DNA of 64,000 nucleotides, from contig JBFLKU010000028.1 in the NCBI GenBank assembly GCA_040883315.1, positions 1 to 64,000 of the forward strand, in the 5' to 3' direction. The notes beneath the pieces were generated by a model. It had not been told where the DNA came from and did no database searches. It worked only from the letters and a program-made list of their open reading frames with translations. This document shows, in pieces, positions 53,117 through 61,259 of the stretch; within the stretch, counting starts at the first letter, position 1, and every line of letters begins with the position of its first letter. The DNA is from JAFGUF01 sp040883315. Its GTDB lineage: Bacteria > Bacillota > Clostridia > Christensenellales > UMGS416. The translations under genes were made by a program, and so were the position numbers.

Positions 53117-53743
53117 ATGAACGTGTATACAATAGAAGGAGGTATGCTTTATGCGAACTCCTATTTGGTGGTTAATCAGCCGGGAGAAAAAGGTGTTCTG
53201 ATTGATGCCGGATGCAGCATAGCTGCACTTAATAAGGAAGTAGAAAAGCATACTGATGGCATAGCTGCGGTGCTTTTGACTCATGCGCATTTTGATCACA
53301 TAGTTACAATAGAGAAGATAATAGAAATCTTTAGTCCTAAAATTTATATCCATAAAAATGATTTAGAAATGCTTAAAAACCCGACCGAGAATATGTCGGA
53401 TAGGTTTTTGAGAAAGCATATTGAGCTAAAAGATGCCGATGTAGTTTTTTCAGATGGTGATGAATTCGATATTGAAGGTATCAAGATAAAGGCTATGCAC
53501 ACCCCGGGGCATACTATGGGAAGCTGCATATATTTAGCAGAAGACAAAGCTTTTTCTGGGGATACTCTTTTTAAAGGAACAGTCGGAAGATTTGATTTTC
53601 CTCATTCAGACTTTGAATCTCTGCTTAAATCACTGGTTAGCATAAAGAAAGAAATTTCACCAGAAACCGTAATATACCCAGGACACGGCAAAAAAACAAC
53701 AATGAAAGAGGAACTTTTGCATAATCCTCATCTACAGTTCTAG
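53117..53743 (+). CDS. MBL fold hydrolase, glyoxalase II-like
   Basis: A 208-residue protein with the metal motif THAHFDH (His56, His58, Asp60, His61), MHTPGHTMGSCIYLAEDKAFSGDTLF and a final YPGHGKKTTMKEE. This is the hydroxyacylglutathione hydrolase-like group in which thioester or other substrates are hydrolysed. Nothing in the neighbourhood defines the substrate. The M29 peptidase gene follows after 87 bases. Confidence 0.88.
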   Translation: MNVYTIEGGMLYANSYLVVNQPGEKGVLIDAGCSIAALNKEVEKHTDGIAAVLLTHAHFDHIVTIEKIIEIFSPKIYIHKNDLEMLKNPTENMSDRFLRKHIELKDADVVFSDGDEFDIEGIKIKAMHTPGHTMGSCIYLAEDKAFSGDTLFKGTVGRFDFPHSDFESLLKSLVSIKKEISPETVIYPGHGKKTTMKEELLHNPHLQF

Positions 53744-53830
53744 TACAGATTAATAGAATAGAAAAGTGTTTATATTGCAGATATAAGCACTTTTATAAAT
53801 TGAAGACATAAAATATATAAGGAGAAAAAC

Positions 53831-54949
53831 ATGAAAGACGCAAGACTGGAGAAACTAGCATATAATCTGATAAACTACTCCTGCAAGCTAAAAGAGGGAG
53901 AAAAGGTATTAATACATATTATTGGTGACCACTATGAAATAGGCTCCTTGCTTATTAAAGAAGCATACGCAGCCAAAGGACTTCCATTTATAAAACTGGA
54001 TGCGCCGCAGATGCAAAGATCGCTATTGATGGATGTATCTGAGGAAGCACTGAAAGTGATGACAAAAAACGATGCTGACTTAATGAGTCAAATGGATGCA
54101 TATATTGCAATAAGAGGCGGAGACAACACCGCACAGCTCGGAGATGTATCCAGTGAAAAGATGGGCATGTATATGAGCATCTACGGCAAAAAAGTGCATG
54201 GCGAGATACGAGTAAACCAAACCAAGTGGGTTGTTTTGCGATATCCTTCGCCTTCCATGGCACAGGCTGCAAACATGAGTACAGAGGCATTCGAGGACTA
54301 TTACTTCAATGTCTGCAATCTGGACTACAGCAAGATGGATGAAGCCATGAAGCCGCTGAAAGCATTGCTTGAGAAGACAGACAAGGTGAGAATAGTGGGA
54401 AATGGAACTGATTTGTCTTTTTCTATAAAGAATATTCCTGTTATACCATGTGCAGGGGAATTTAATATTCCGGACGGAGAGATATTCACAGCACCTGTAA
54501 GAGATAGCATAAACGGAATGATTACATACAATACGCCGGCACTCTATCAGGGATTCACATATGAAAATATTTGCTTTGAGTTTGAAAACGGAAAAATAGT
54601 GAAAGCAACCTGCAACGATAATGAAAAGATAAATGCTGTGCTCGATAGTGACGAAGGCGCAAGATATGTCGGCGAGTTTGCTATTGGTGTGAACCCATAC
54701 ATTACTAAACCGATGAAAGATACACTCTTTGATGAAAAAATAGCAGGCTCAATTCATTTTACACCGGGGCAATGCTATGATGATGCTCCCAATGGAAACG
54801 ACTCTGCGATACACTGGGATTTGGTTTTGATACAAACACCCGAATTCGGAGGCGGAGAAATCTATTTTGATGATGTGCTGATAAGGAAAGATGGTTTATT
54901 TGTACTAGATGAGCTGAAAGTGCTGAACCCAGAGAATTTGAAAGAATAG
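53831..54949 (+). CDS. M29 family aminopeptidase
   Basis: A 372-residue metallopeptidase. The N-domain has LEKLAYNLINYSCKLKEGEKVLIH; the metal site is represented by GEFNIPDGEIFTAPV and SIHFTPGQCYDDAPNGNDSAIHWD, the last with the HxD ligands. M29 enzymes (PepS, AmpS, aminopeptidase T) remove N-terminal residues in the cytoplasm. A good AAGGAGAAAA site precedes the ATG and a terminator follows. Confidence 0.92.
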   Translation: MKDARLEKLAYNLINYSCKLKEGEKVLIHIIGDHYEIGSLLIKEAYAAKGLPFIKLDAPQMQRSLLMDVSEEALKVMTKNDADLMSQMDAYIAIRGGDNTAQLGDVSSEKMGMYMSIYGKKVHGEIRVNQTKWVVLRYPSPSMAQAANMSTEAFEDYYFNVCNLDYSKMDEAMKPLKALLEKTDKVRIVGNGTDLSFSIKNIPVIPCAGEFNIPDGEIFTAPVRDSINGMITYNTPALYQGFTYENICFEFENGKIVKATCNDNEKINAVLDSDEGARYVGEFAIGVNPYITKPMKDTLFDEKIAGSIHFTPGQCYDDAPNGNDSAIHWDLVLIQTPEFGGGEIYFDDVLIRKDGLFVLDELKVLNPENLKE

Positions 54950-54964
54950 ATATAAATTTGCTGT

Positions 54965-54997
54965 AAACGCCTGATAGAATACAGGCGTTTAATTTTT
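54965..54997 (+). terminator. Terminator of the M29 aminopeptidase gene
   Basis: AAACGCCTG and CAGGCGTTT form a perfect 9-bp stem, followed by AATTTTTG. Confidence 0.88.
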
Positions 54998-55077
54998 GTA
55001 TTTTCTATGTTAGAATACTTTAATAAACCTGTGCTAAATACTTTTGATTGATATAAACATAGAATGCGAGCATAAAA

Positions 55078-55827
55078 ATGAGTGATAAAGAAAATAGCGA
55101 AAGAACTTTTTGGGAATTTGATGATAAAGATATTAGCAAAAAGATTTCTTATGCAGATTTTGAAAAAGCACATAAAAATGAAGAAAGCATAAATAGAAAA
55201 CTAGATAGTTATATTGAGGCTCTTCAAAATAAAGGATTTGATTTTGCTAATATTAAAGCAATTGATATAGGGAGCGGACGCGGAGACTGGCTGAAAAAGC
55301 TGGAGATTTATACAGACAGTGCATTGGGAATTGATATAGATAAAGAAATGGTGGAAATGTGCGAGGCTTCGGGTCTCAAGGTAATCGAAGAAGACTTTTT
55401 GAAATATGCTAAGAAAATAGAATCACAGAGTGTGGATTTGGTGTCTGCATTTCAGATTATAGAGCATATGACAACCGACGACCTGCTGATGCTCATACAT
55501 GAAGTATCAAGAATATTGAAACCTGGCGGATTCATTGTTTTAGAAACGCCCAACACACAAAATATGCTGACTGGCTTATATAATTTCCATGCTGACCCCA
55601 CTCACAAGCGACCGATTCATATAGTGTGGCTGGATTTTGTGCTGGTACAAATGGGATTCCACGAGATAGAACAATTATTCATTGATGAAGATGCATATAA
55701 AGAGCTGAAACAAACCGATGAGAGAATAGTAAAAAGCATTTTGCATAGCGATATCAAGAAACTGCTTAGGCAGGTAAACACTTTCGCAAATGCACAAACT
55801 AACCTATCAATAATAGCAAAGAGATAG
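55078..55827 (+). CDS. Class I SAM-dependent methyltransferase
   Basis: Residues 60-190 hold the Rossmann methyltransferase core: IKAIDIGSGRGDWLKKL (motif I), LGIDIDKEMVEMCEASG, DLVSAFQIIEHM and RILKPGGFIVLETPNTQNM. The C-terminus is helical and charged. The last two motifs resemble small-molecule or glycan methyltransferases. It is followed, 70 bases later, by the GtrA-type gene, which has its own promoter; a joint role in a surface glycan is speculative. Confidence 0.88.
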   Translation: MSDKENSERTFWEFDDKDISKKISYADFEKAHKNEESINRKLDSYIEALQNKGFDFANIKAIDIGSGRGDWLKKLEIYTDSALGIDIDKEMVEMCEASGLKVIEEDFLKYAKKIESQSVDLVSAFQIIEHMTTDDLLMLIHEVSRILKPGGFIVLETPNTQNMLTGLYNFHADPTHKRPIHIVWLDFVLVQMGFHEIEQLFIDEDAYKELKQTDERIVKSILHSDIKKLLRQVNTFANAQTNLSIIAKR

Positions 55828-55860
55828 ATAAACATAAAGGGATTTCACATTCTAGGGTTA

Positions 55861-55889
55861 TTTACATATACTAGACAATGTGATAAAAT
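55861..55889 (+). promoter_or_regulatory. Promoter of the GtrA-family gene, apparently leaderless
   Basis: TTTACA (55861-55866) and TAAAAT (55884-55889), 17-base spacer, with TGA giving an extended -10. The ATG at 55898 lies 8 bases below, where transcription should begin. Confidence 0.55.
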
Positions 55890-55897
55890 GTGTTGCC

Positions 55898-56935
55898 ATG
55901 AAAAATATAGTGATTTTAATTCATAAAAAAAGAAACGACATAGAAGAATTTTTCAATGTGTTTCCAAGCTGCTACATATATGCAGACCAAGAAATAGCTG
56001 AAGAAAACTCATACATTCGCAAAATAGAGCACAGCGGCAAAAGCACCAGAAATGTGATAGGAAACGGAATACGTCAGATTAGTGAAGATTTACCGGGTTA
56101 TCACATAATTTTGGTCAATGAGACTGCGGGACTAGAAGACATCAAAAAGATTGCACAGGAGACTGAAAAAGGCGAAGAAATTATAATAGCCAAGAGCAGC
56201 AGCTATAATGAAATCAGCAAAAAAAAGAAGCTGGGCATCAAAATAATAACTAGACTATTTAATCTGGTTCACAAGCAAAAAGCAAACAATATAATGAGCA
56301 ACATTCAGGGAATACCTGCAGATATTGTTCAGCATTTTCTAAAACTACGCGGCGATACCTGCACAGTTTTGATAAATCAAAGGTTTATAATTAAAGATCA
56401 TAATTTAAAATACAGCTATATGGAGATAGAAAGTGACGTGCTGACAGATGCACCCAACAGAATTGGAGGGTATCTAAAATGCATTTTTATCATTTGCTAT
56501 GTCTTTATTAAGTTTATGATTTCTTCCATTTCTGCATTCGTTTTAGACTATTCTCTTGCCCTTGCAGGATATGTATATTGGTCTCCATTTATAGCGAATG
56601 CGCTCTCAAATCTTCATGTTCAGCTCCCCGGATTCCTTACTGATGTGGAAATACTATCCATAGGAATTGCCAGATTAATTAGCTCAATTTATAACTATAT
56701 TTTCAATAAAAAGGTGGTATTTGCAGCAGATAAGAATGTGGCAAAATTAAGTACAGCATGTAAATATTTTACGTTAGTGTTGATTATTTTGGTTTTTAAT
56801 ACTATAATATTGAAGTTGGCTACTACTTTGATAGGCATACCTTTTGCCATTGCAAAGGTAATGGCTGATATAATAATGTACTTTGTAAGTTTTAGCGTGC
56901 AAAGGGATTTGGTATTTAAAAAAAGGAATAAATAG
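55898..56935 (+). CDS. GtrA family membrane protein fused to a degenerate GT2-like N-terminus
   Basis: The C-terminal 140 residues are a GtrA domain with four membrane helices (FIKFMISSISAFVLDYSLALAG, ARLISSIYNYIFNKKVVFA, the family signature). The N-terminal 190 residues resemble the second half of a polyprenyl-phosphate glycosyltransferase (NIMSNIQGIPADIVQHFLKLRG and FIIKDHNLKYSYMEIE), but the usual N-terminal PALNE strand and DxD motif are missing, so catalysis is doubtful. GtrA proteins flip lipid-linked sugars. ATG at 55898 (MKNIVILIHKKR) is preferred over a GTG 18 bases earlier, which lies inside the -10 region. Confidence 0.75.
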   Translation: MKNIVILIHKKRNDIEEFFNVFPSCYIYADQEIAEENSYIRKIEHSGKSTRNVIGNGIRQISEDLPGYHIILVNETAGLEDIKKIAQETEKGEEIIIAKSSSYNEISKKKKLGIKIITRLFNLVHKQKANNIMSNIQGIPADIVQHFLKLRGDTCTVLINQRFIIKDHNLKYSYMEIESDVLTDAPNRIGGYLKCIFIICYVFIKFMISSISAFVLDYSLALAGYVYWSPFIANALSNLHVQLPGFLTDVEILSIGIARLISSIYNYIFNKKVVFAADKNVAKLSTACKYFTLVLIILVFNTIILKLATTLIGIPFAIAKVMADIIMYFVSFSVQRDLVFKKRNK

Positions 56936-56993
56936 AAACGTTTCAAAAAATAAACAATATATAATAATTCATACATTGTTAAAAGTTTATGCA

Positions 56994-57022
56994 TTGACTT
57001 TTTCTAGAAATAGAAATATAAT
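56994..57022 (+). promoter_or_regulatory. Consensus promoter of the AbrB-like gene
   Basis: TTGACT (56994-56999) and TATAAT (57017-57022), exactly 17 bases between; 46 bases before the ATG. Confidence 0.85.
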
Positions 57023-57067
57023 GCAATTGCAAATAAAAATACATTTACAGAAACGGAAGGATTTACT

Positions 57068-57307
57068 ATGAAATCAACAGGAATTGTGAGAAAAGTAGAC
57101 GAGCTCGGAAGAGTTGTTATACCTATCGAGCTACGCAGAACATTAGGTATCGAACTGAAAGATCCATTAGAGATTTATGTGGAAGGCGAGCATATCATTT
57201 TCAAGAAGTATGAGCCAGCATGTATCTTCTGCGGTTACGCAAGAGATTTGGTTAACTTCAAGGGAAAGAATGTTTGTGCTGATTGTTCGGATCAATTAAA
57301 TAGATAA
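57068..57307 (+). CDS. AbrB/SpoVT-family transcription regulator with zinc ribbon
   Basis: The N-terminus MKSTGIVRKVDELGRVVIPI is the swapped-hairpin AbrB DNA-binding domain (residues 1-48). A C-terminal zinc ribbon follows with Cys52, Cys55, Cys70 and Cys73 (CIFC and CADC), common in clostridial AbrB homologues. 79 residues. In Clostridia these proteins control the transition from growth to stationary phase. Strong promoter and terminator make it a well-expressed single gene. Confidence 0.92.
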   Translation: MKSTGIVRKVDELGRVVIPIELRRTLGIELKDPLEIYVEGEHIIFKKYEPACIFCGYARDLVNFKGKNVCADCSDQLNR

Positions 57308-57325
57308 TATGACCAAAAATTAGCA

Positions 57326-57353
57326 AAGAACCGGTTAACCGGTTCTTTTTTTT
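57326..57353 (+). terminator. Terminator of the AbrB-like gene
   Basis: AAGAACCGG and CCGGTTCTT (centred on TTAA; an 11-bp perfect inverted repeat) followed by eight T. It also lies at the 3' end of the convergent 2H/DUF3006 gene. Confidence 0.92.
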
Positions 57354-58101
57354 ATTTCAATTTATTGTTTTTGCTTTCTCTTTTTATCTGCTCCTGAATA
57401 GCACGAACTCTCGTTTCGTTCTGGTCTACGGTATAATGATTGCCCATTTTTATTATCACATCTCTTTCTCTGCAATCCTTTGGCATTTCCAGTATATCAA
57501 AATTAATTAATTTTCCAAACGAGTTTTCACACACCACTTTGTCGCCTTCAATTCTCTTTATGAATAAATGACCGCCGAAAAGAGGGAATTCGTCTTGTTT
57601 TTCATAGCTGGATTTAAGTATACCTTTTTTTTCTTCTACTATCTCAATAGAGACCACTTCTATAGGAATATCAGGCATTTTAATAAAAGGGAGCTGCCTA
57701 TATGAAACCTTTTCAGCTATTAATATATTCGGCGACTGATGCTTATCATCTCTCTCTATCTGCCTTGTATATAGAGTGTTTTCTATATTTTGATGCAGAG
57801 TATATAGCTTGTTGGTAAATCCTTTTAGCGAATACACCAATGAAGATCTTTTTCTGGGATCAGTAAACATTAATTCATCGCAATATATAGTAAACGGGTC
57901 AACCTTGCTAGTCACTGTCTTTAGAGCAGCTTTGATTTGCCTCAAAGTAAAGTTATCTGCGTTTTTTATGTCTTTTAATGTTATCCAAAATTGATCTTTG
58001 CTGCAGTATTTTCCCTTGAAGTCATCATAGAGATCATCAGCAATATCATCTAGTGCATCTACCAGTTTGTCAGGAAGCCTTATTATTATTTTTAAATCCA
58101 T
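57352..58101 (-). CDS. Degenerate 2H phosphoesterase (LigT-like) fused to DUF3006
   Basis: Residues 1-155 follow the LigT/2'-5' RNA ligase layout, RLPDKLVDALDDIADDL, QFWITLKDI, IYCDELMFTD and SPNILIAEKV, but the two HxT motifs are replaced by W39-I-T and N125-I-L, so catalysis is unlikely. Residues 178-242 match DUF3006: HLFIKRIEGDKVVCENSFG, the central DVIIKMGNHYTVDQNETRVRAIQEQI. DUF3006 is a small domain of unknown function, often stand-alone in Bacillota. The start lies 4 bases after the Zn-peptidase gene and the gene ends the DUF951-lepB operon. Confidence 0.7.
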   Translation of the reverse strand: MDLKIIIRLPDKLVDALDDIADDLYDDFKGKYCSKDQFWITLKDIKNADNFTLRQIKAALKTVTSKVDPFTIYCDELMFTDPRKRSSLVYSLKGFTNKLYTLHQNIENTLYTRQIERDDKHQSPNILIAEKVSYRQLPFIKMPDIPIEVVSIEIVEEKKGILKSSYEKQDEFPLFGGHLFIKRIEGDKVVCENSFGKLINFDILEMPKDCRERDVIIKMGNHYTVDQNETRVRAIQEQIKRESKNNKLK

Positions 58102-58105
58102 CTGT

Positions 58106-58795
58106 TTATCTTCTCCTGCTTCCTCTGGCTATCATTAATATTCTTAAAAGCTGCATCAGCGCAACAAACGCCGCTGCAAGGTATGTGGAAGCTGCTGCAG
58201 AAAGCACTTTTTTAGCCCCTTTTATCTCTTCATTCATCAAGTAATTTTTTTGCTCCAGAATATCCACTGCTCTTTGTGATGCATTGTATTCTACTGGTAA
58301 AGTCATCAGCTGAAATATAACTGCAAGGCTAAATGCCAAAACGCCTAAAAAGGCTAATTGCGGAATTGAGAAAATCAATCCTAAAATTAGAAGCGGCATT
58401 GCTGCCTTAGATCCCAAATTTGTTACAGGGATGATAGCATTTCTTATTTTTATTGGGGGATATTCTTCACTGTATTGTATAGCGTGACCCACCTCGTGGG
58501 CGGCTATTCCTATTGCGGCCAGAGATGTTGAATTATACACTCCCTCAGATAAACGTATAACATTTGCTCTTGGGTCAAAGTGATCGTTTAATCCCTGACC
58601 TGGGGAGATTTCTATTGCTATGTATGTAAGTCCGTTATCATCAAGTATTTTTCTTGCTATTTCAGCACCAGTATATCCGTTTGCCGATCTTATTTTTGAA
58701 TATCTGGTGTATGTATTCTGCACATTAGATTGTGCCCAAAGTGAAATGATTATTGCTGGTATCAGCAAAATATAATTCCAACTGTAGAATTCCAT
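58106..58795 (-). CDS. Membrane zinc metallopeptidase (YugP family)
   Basis: A 229-residue membrane protein (PF04298). HEVGH (His100, Glu101, His104) gives the zinc site, LSEGVYNSTSLAAIGIAAHEVGHA is diagnostic, and three or four helices follow (VTNLGSKAAMPLLILGLIF). The role of YugP is unknown. It is in an operon with PHP, lepB and DUF951 genes, spaced 4-21 bases. Confidence 0.92.
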   Translation of the reverse strand: MEFYSWNYILLIPAIIISLWAQSNVQNTYTRYSKIRSANGYTGAEIARKILDDNGLTYIAIEISPGQGLNDHFDPRANVIRLSEGVYNSTSLAAIGIAAHEVGHAIQYSEEYPPIKIRNAIIPVTNLGSKAAMPLLILGLIFSIPQLAFLGVLAFSLAVIFQLMTLPVEYNASQRAVDILEQKNYLMNEEIKGAKKVLSAAASTYLAAAFVALMQLLRILMIARGSRRR

Positions 58796-58816
58796 TTTTT
58801 GCTCCTTGCAGTAAAG

Positions 58817-59491
58817 TTATTTCTTTATTATCCTTTTATATTTCGCATACAGCCGCGAAGAAATCAATGAAGACGCAGACACTTTTTTGCATATTAGTTC
58901 TGATTTATATAGTGAATCAAAAAAGCTGGAAGAGTTCATCTTGATGCCGTATGGCACTTCCATATAGGTATGCCCCAGCTCTCCTTTTGTATGTGCATCG
59001 GAGCCGCATATAGGCAAAGTATTATCAGAGACCAAATCCACAGCTGATTTATTGTATTCATCTATTATGGTGCGTGCATTGAAAATTTCAACTAAGTCGC
59101 ACCTTTTTAATGCGAGAGATAGCCCTTCGTCTGAAAGCGTAGTTTTTCTGTTTGCATCCATCGGGTGAGGCACACAGACCAAACCGTCCTGCACCAATAT
59201 AGCATCTATTGTCCAGTTCAGGCTTTTGCCTCCGGGTATGCCTTCTTTCAAAAACAATCCTGTTATTGCACCATCCTTTGTGATAATCTGACTGCCGATA
59301 ATTATCTTTTTGGGGTACTTTTCGCTCAGGATTTTTGCACCGTCGATTGTATTGATATCAGTGATAGCCAAGCCAAAATCAGGATTGGCTCTTAGGAACT
59401 CCTCAATATTTTTTAAAGAAATGGAGCTGGCATATGTATAGCATGTATGTACATGCATATCAATTTTTGAGAAATCGCTTGAATAAATCAT
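58817..59491 (-). CDS. PHP domain phosphoesterase
   Basis: A 224-residue metal-dependent hydrolase. The metal ligands are in KIDMHVHTCYTYASS (His13, His15), VPHPMDANR and ICGSDAHTKGELGHTYMEV. Similar to the polymerase/histidinol phosphatase group; related proteins cut short nucleotides or phosphoesters. It lies 14 bases after lepB on the same strand. Confidence 0.88.
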   Translation of the reverse strand: MIYSSDFSKIDMHVHTCYTYASSISLKNIEEFLRANPDFGLAITDINTIDGAKILSEKYPKKIIIGSQIITKDGAITGLFLKEGIPGGKSLNWTIDAILVQDGLVCVPHPMDANRKTTLSDEGLSLALKRCDLVEIFNARTIIDEYNKSAVDLVSDNTLPICGSDAHTKGELGHTYMEVPYGIKMNSSSFFDSLYKSELICKKVSASSLISSRLYAKYKRIIKK

Positions 59492-59505
59492 AGATATATA
59501 TTTGC

Positions 59506-60084
59506 TTATTCTTCTAGTTCATCGTAGTCATCATGCTGTATAACTTCGAAGTCAACAAATGGCCACAATATTGCATATGCCTTTCCTTGTATCATCTCTC
59601 TGGGTAGAGCACCTACACTCAGGCTTCTGGAGTCGCGACTGTTGTTTCTGTTGTCGCCCATCACGAAATAATGGCCTTCGGGTATTGTTGTTTCGGAATA
59701 GTCCGTATACATTTTTTCTTTTATGTATGGCTCGTCAATAACAATATCATTTATGTATAGAACACCTTCAACGATTTTTATCTTGTCGCCGGGCAGTGCT
59801 ATAATTCTCTTAACGTAGTTTTCTCGGCTTCCTGGGAACTTTGTAATAACTATATCTCCGCGTTCAATATTTTCATCGTTCCAATATGGTATTTTTGTGA
59901 CAATCAGCCTTTGATCTGTATATAGAGTAGGCTGCATAGATGCGCCGTCTACCCTGACTAGCTGACCTATATAGTTGTGAATAACCAACACCAGTGCAAC
60001 TGCTACAATTATAGAAACAATCCACTCCATCACTTCTTTAGCAATGGCTTCATCATTAAATTTCTTTTTCTTTTCTCTGTTCAT
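59506..60084 (-). CDS. lepB: Signal peptidase I
   Basis: Removes signal peptides on the outer face of the membrane. One N-terminal helix (about 20-38), then GASMQPTL with the catalytic Ser49, YVKRIIALPGDKI with the general base Lys92, and GDNRNNSRDSR (box E). The ATG at 60084 is preferred: AAGGAA lies upstream, while the longer frame begins at a TTG within the preceding gene. 192 residues, normal for Bacillota. Confidence 0.96.
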   Translation of the reverse strand: MNREKKKKFNDEAIAKEVMEWIVSIIVAVALVLVIHNYIGQLVRVDGASMQPTLYTDQRLIVTKIPYWNDENIERGDIVITKFPGSRENYVKRIIALPGDKIKIVEGVLYINDIVIDEPYIKEKMYTDYSETTIPEGHYFVMGDNRNNSRDSRSLSVGALPREMIQGKAYAILWPFVDFEVIQHDDYDELEE

Positions 60085-60097
60085 TTTTAATACTTCC

Positions 60098-60295
60098 TTA
60101 GTTTGCCTCAATTATGCTTTTAAGGCTTTTGTTGAATTCGCGCCTTGTCAGCATCACTACTCTTCCGCAGTTTTCACCCAAGCATTTTATTTTTATATCT
60201 GCACCGGTACGCACTATTTCCCACCTGTTGCTTCCACATGGATGGGGCTTTTTCATCATTACAATATCGCCTAATTTATAGTCTAAATTTTGCAA
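60098..60295 (-). CDS. DUF951 family protein
   Basis: A 65-residue protein with YKLGDIVMMKKPHPCGSNRWEIVRTGADIKIKCLGENCGRVVMLTRREF; HPCG and CLGxxCGR are the hallmarks and may bind metal. The function is unknown. It is the first gene of the lepB-PHP-YugP-2H/DUF3006 operon and overlaps the region upstream of lepB, supplying its ribosome site. GGAGGA precedes the ATG. Confidence 0.92.
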   Translation of the reverse strand: MQNLDYKLGDIVMMKKPHPCGSNRWEIVRTGADIKIKCLGENCGRVVMLTRREFNKSLKSIIEAN

Positions 60296-60324
60296 AAAAA
60301 CTCCTCCATAAACACATATTCTAG

Positions 60325-60353
60325 ATTATAGCACACTATCATATCAGGTTCAA
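60325..60353 (-). promoter_or_regulatory. Consensus promoter of the DUF951-lepB operon
   Basis: Minus-strand TTGAAC (60353-60348) and TATAAT (60330-60325), 17-base spacer, extended -10 (TGC). Confidence 0.75.
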
Positions 60354-60376
60354 TTAAATGGGAATCTTTAGATTGC

Positions 60377-61249
60377 TTATTCTATTAAATGCTTTTCAAA
60401 TCCGGTTTTGCCCTTAAGTGTTGTCTTTTCCATAAAATCGACAACCAGAGGAGCGCGAATCTCATATACCATATGTCCTACATTTTTTACAATCTCTAAA
60501 GTAGAATGACGTATGCTTTCCAGCAGCCGCTGGCTCATTGCCACAGGGTGTGCATTGTCATATTCGCCCCACACAAGCAAAACAGGGCAGTTGACTAGGT
60601 ATAGATGTGAATAGACTGCACTGTCATTATAGTCTCTCAGCAAATATATCAGCCAGTTCCTAGTAGCTCTTCTTTCAAACGGCTCATAGGTTTGTTTCTC
60701 TATAGATGGTGTGATTTTTGTTTTATTGAAATATATCCACTTAAGAAATTTGGATATTCTGTGTCTGTTTAGAAAGTTTACCAGTATCTCACCTACCATA
60801 GGGGAGATAAGCTGCTTGTAGAAAAATGGGTAGCTATTTGTAAGTGAACCCGGAGAACAGAGAGTGAGGCTTTTTACTCTTTCTGGGTATAGCTGGGAAA
60901 TGCACAATGCATATATTCCGCCCTCTGCCACTCCAAAAAAATGTGCAGAGTCGATTTTTTGAACTTTCATAAATTCATATATAAGGTCAGCTGTATGCTC
61001 CACAGTAAACTTTTGCCTTTGGTTCATGGTGGAGTAGCCGCAGCCTGGCAGATCTATTGCTATCACGCCATAGCCTTTTGATGTAAGCTCTTGATATATG
61101 TTCCTCATAGCAAACATAGAAAAGCCGAGACCATGAAGCAAAATAACCTTTTCTTCGCCTTCGTGCTCTATATAATGTATTTTATTATCAAGTATTTTAA
61201 CGTTTTTGCCTATCTTTGGGGAGTTTACCCAAAAGGATTTTACGCTCAT
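60377..61249 (-). CDS. Alpha/beta-hydrolase fold protein lacking the nucleophile serine
   Basis: A 290-residue protein with the fold of the MhpC-like hydrolases: VILLHGLGFSMFAMRN, IDLPGCGYST, and acid Asp231 (WGEYDNAH) and His259 (NVGHMVYE). At the nucleophile elbow the usual GxSxG reads GVAEG (106-110), with Ala108 (codon GCA) in place of Ser. A catalytic role as an esterase is therefore unlikely unless another residue takes over; a binding role is possible. It starts 10 bases after dgt on the same strand. Confidence 0.85.
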   Translation of the reverse strand: MSVKSFWVNSPKIGKNVKILDNKIHYIEHEGEEKVILLHGLGFSMFAMRNIYQELTSKGYGVIAIDLPGCGYSTMNQRQKFTVEHTADLIYEFMKVQKIDSAHFFGVAEGGIYALCISQLYPERVKSLTLCSPGSLTNSYPFFYKQLISPMVGEILVNFLNRHRISKFLKWIYFNKTKITPSIEKQTYEPFERRATRNWLIYLLRDYNDSAVYSHLYLVNCPVLLVWGEYDNAHPVAMSQRLLESIRHSTLEIVKNVGHMVYEIRAPLVVDFMEKTTLKGKTGFEKHLIE

Positions 61250-61259
61250 TAAAAGCTCC

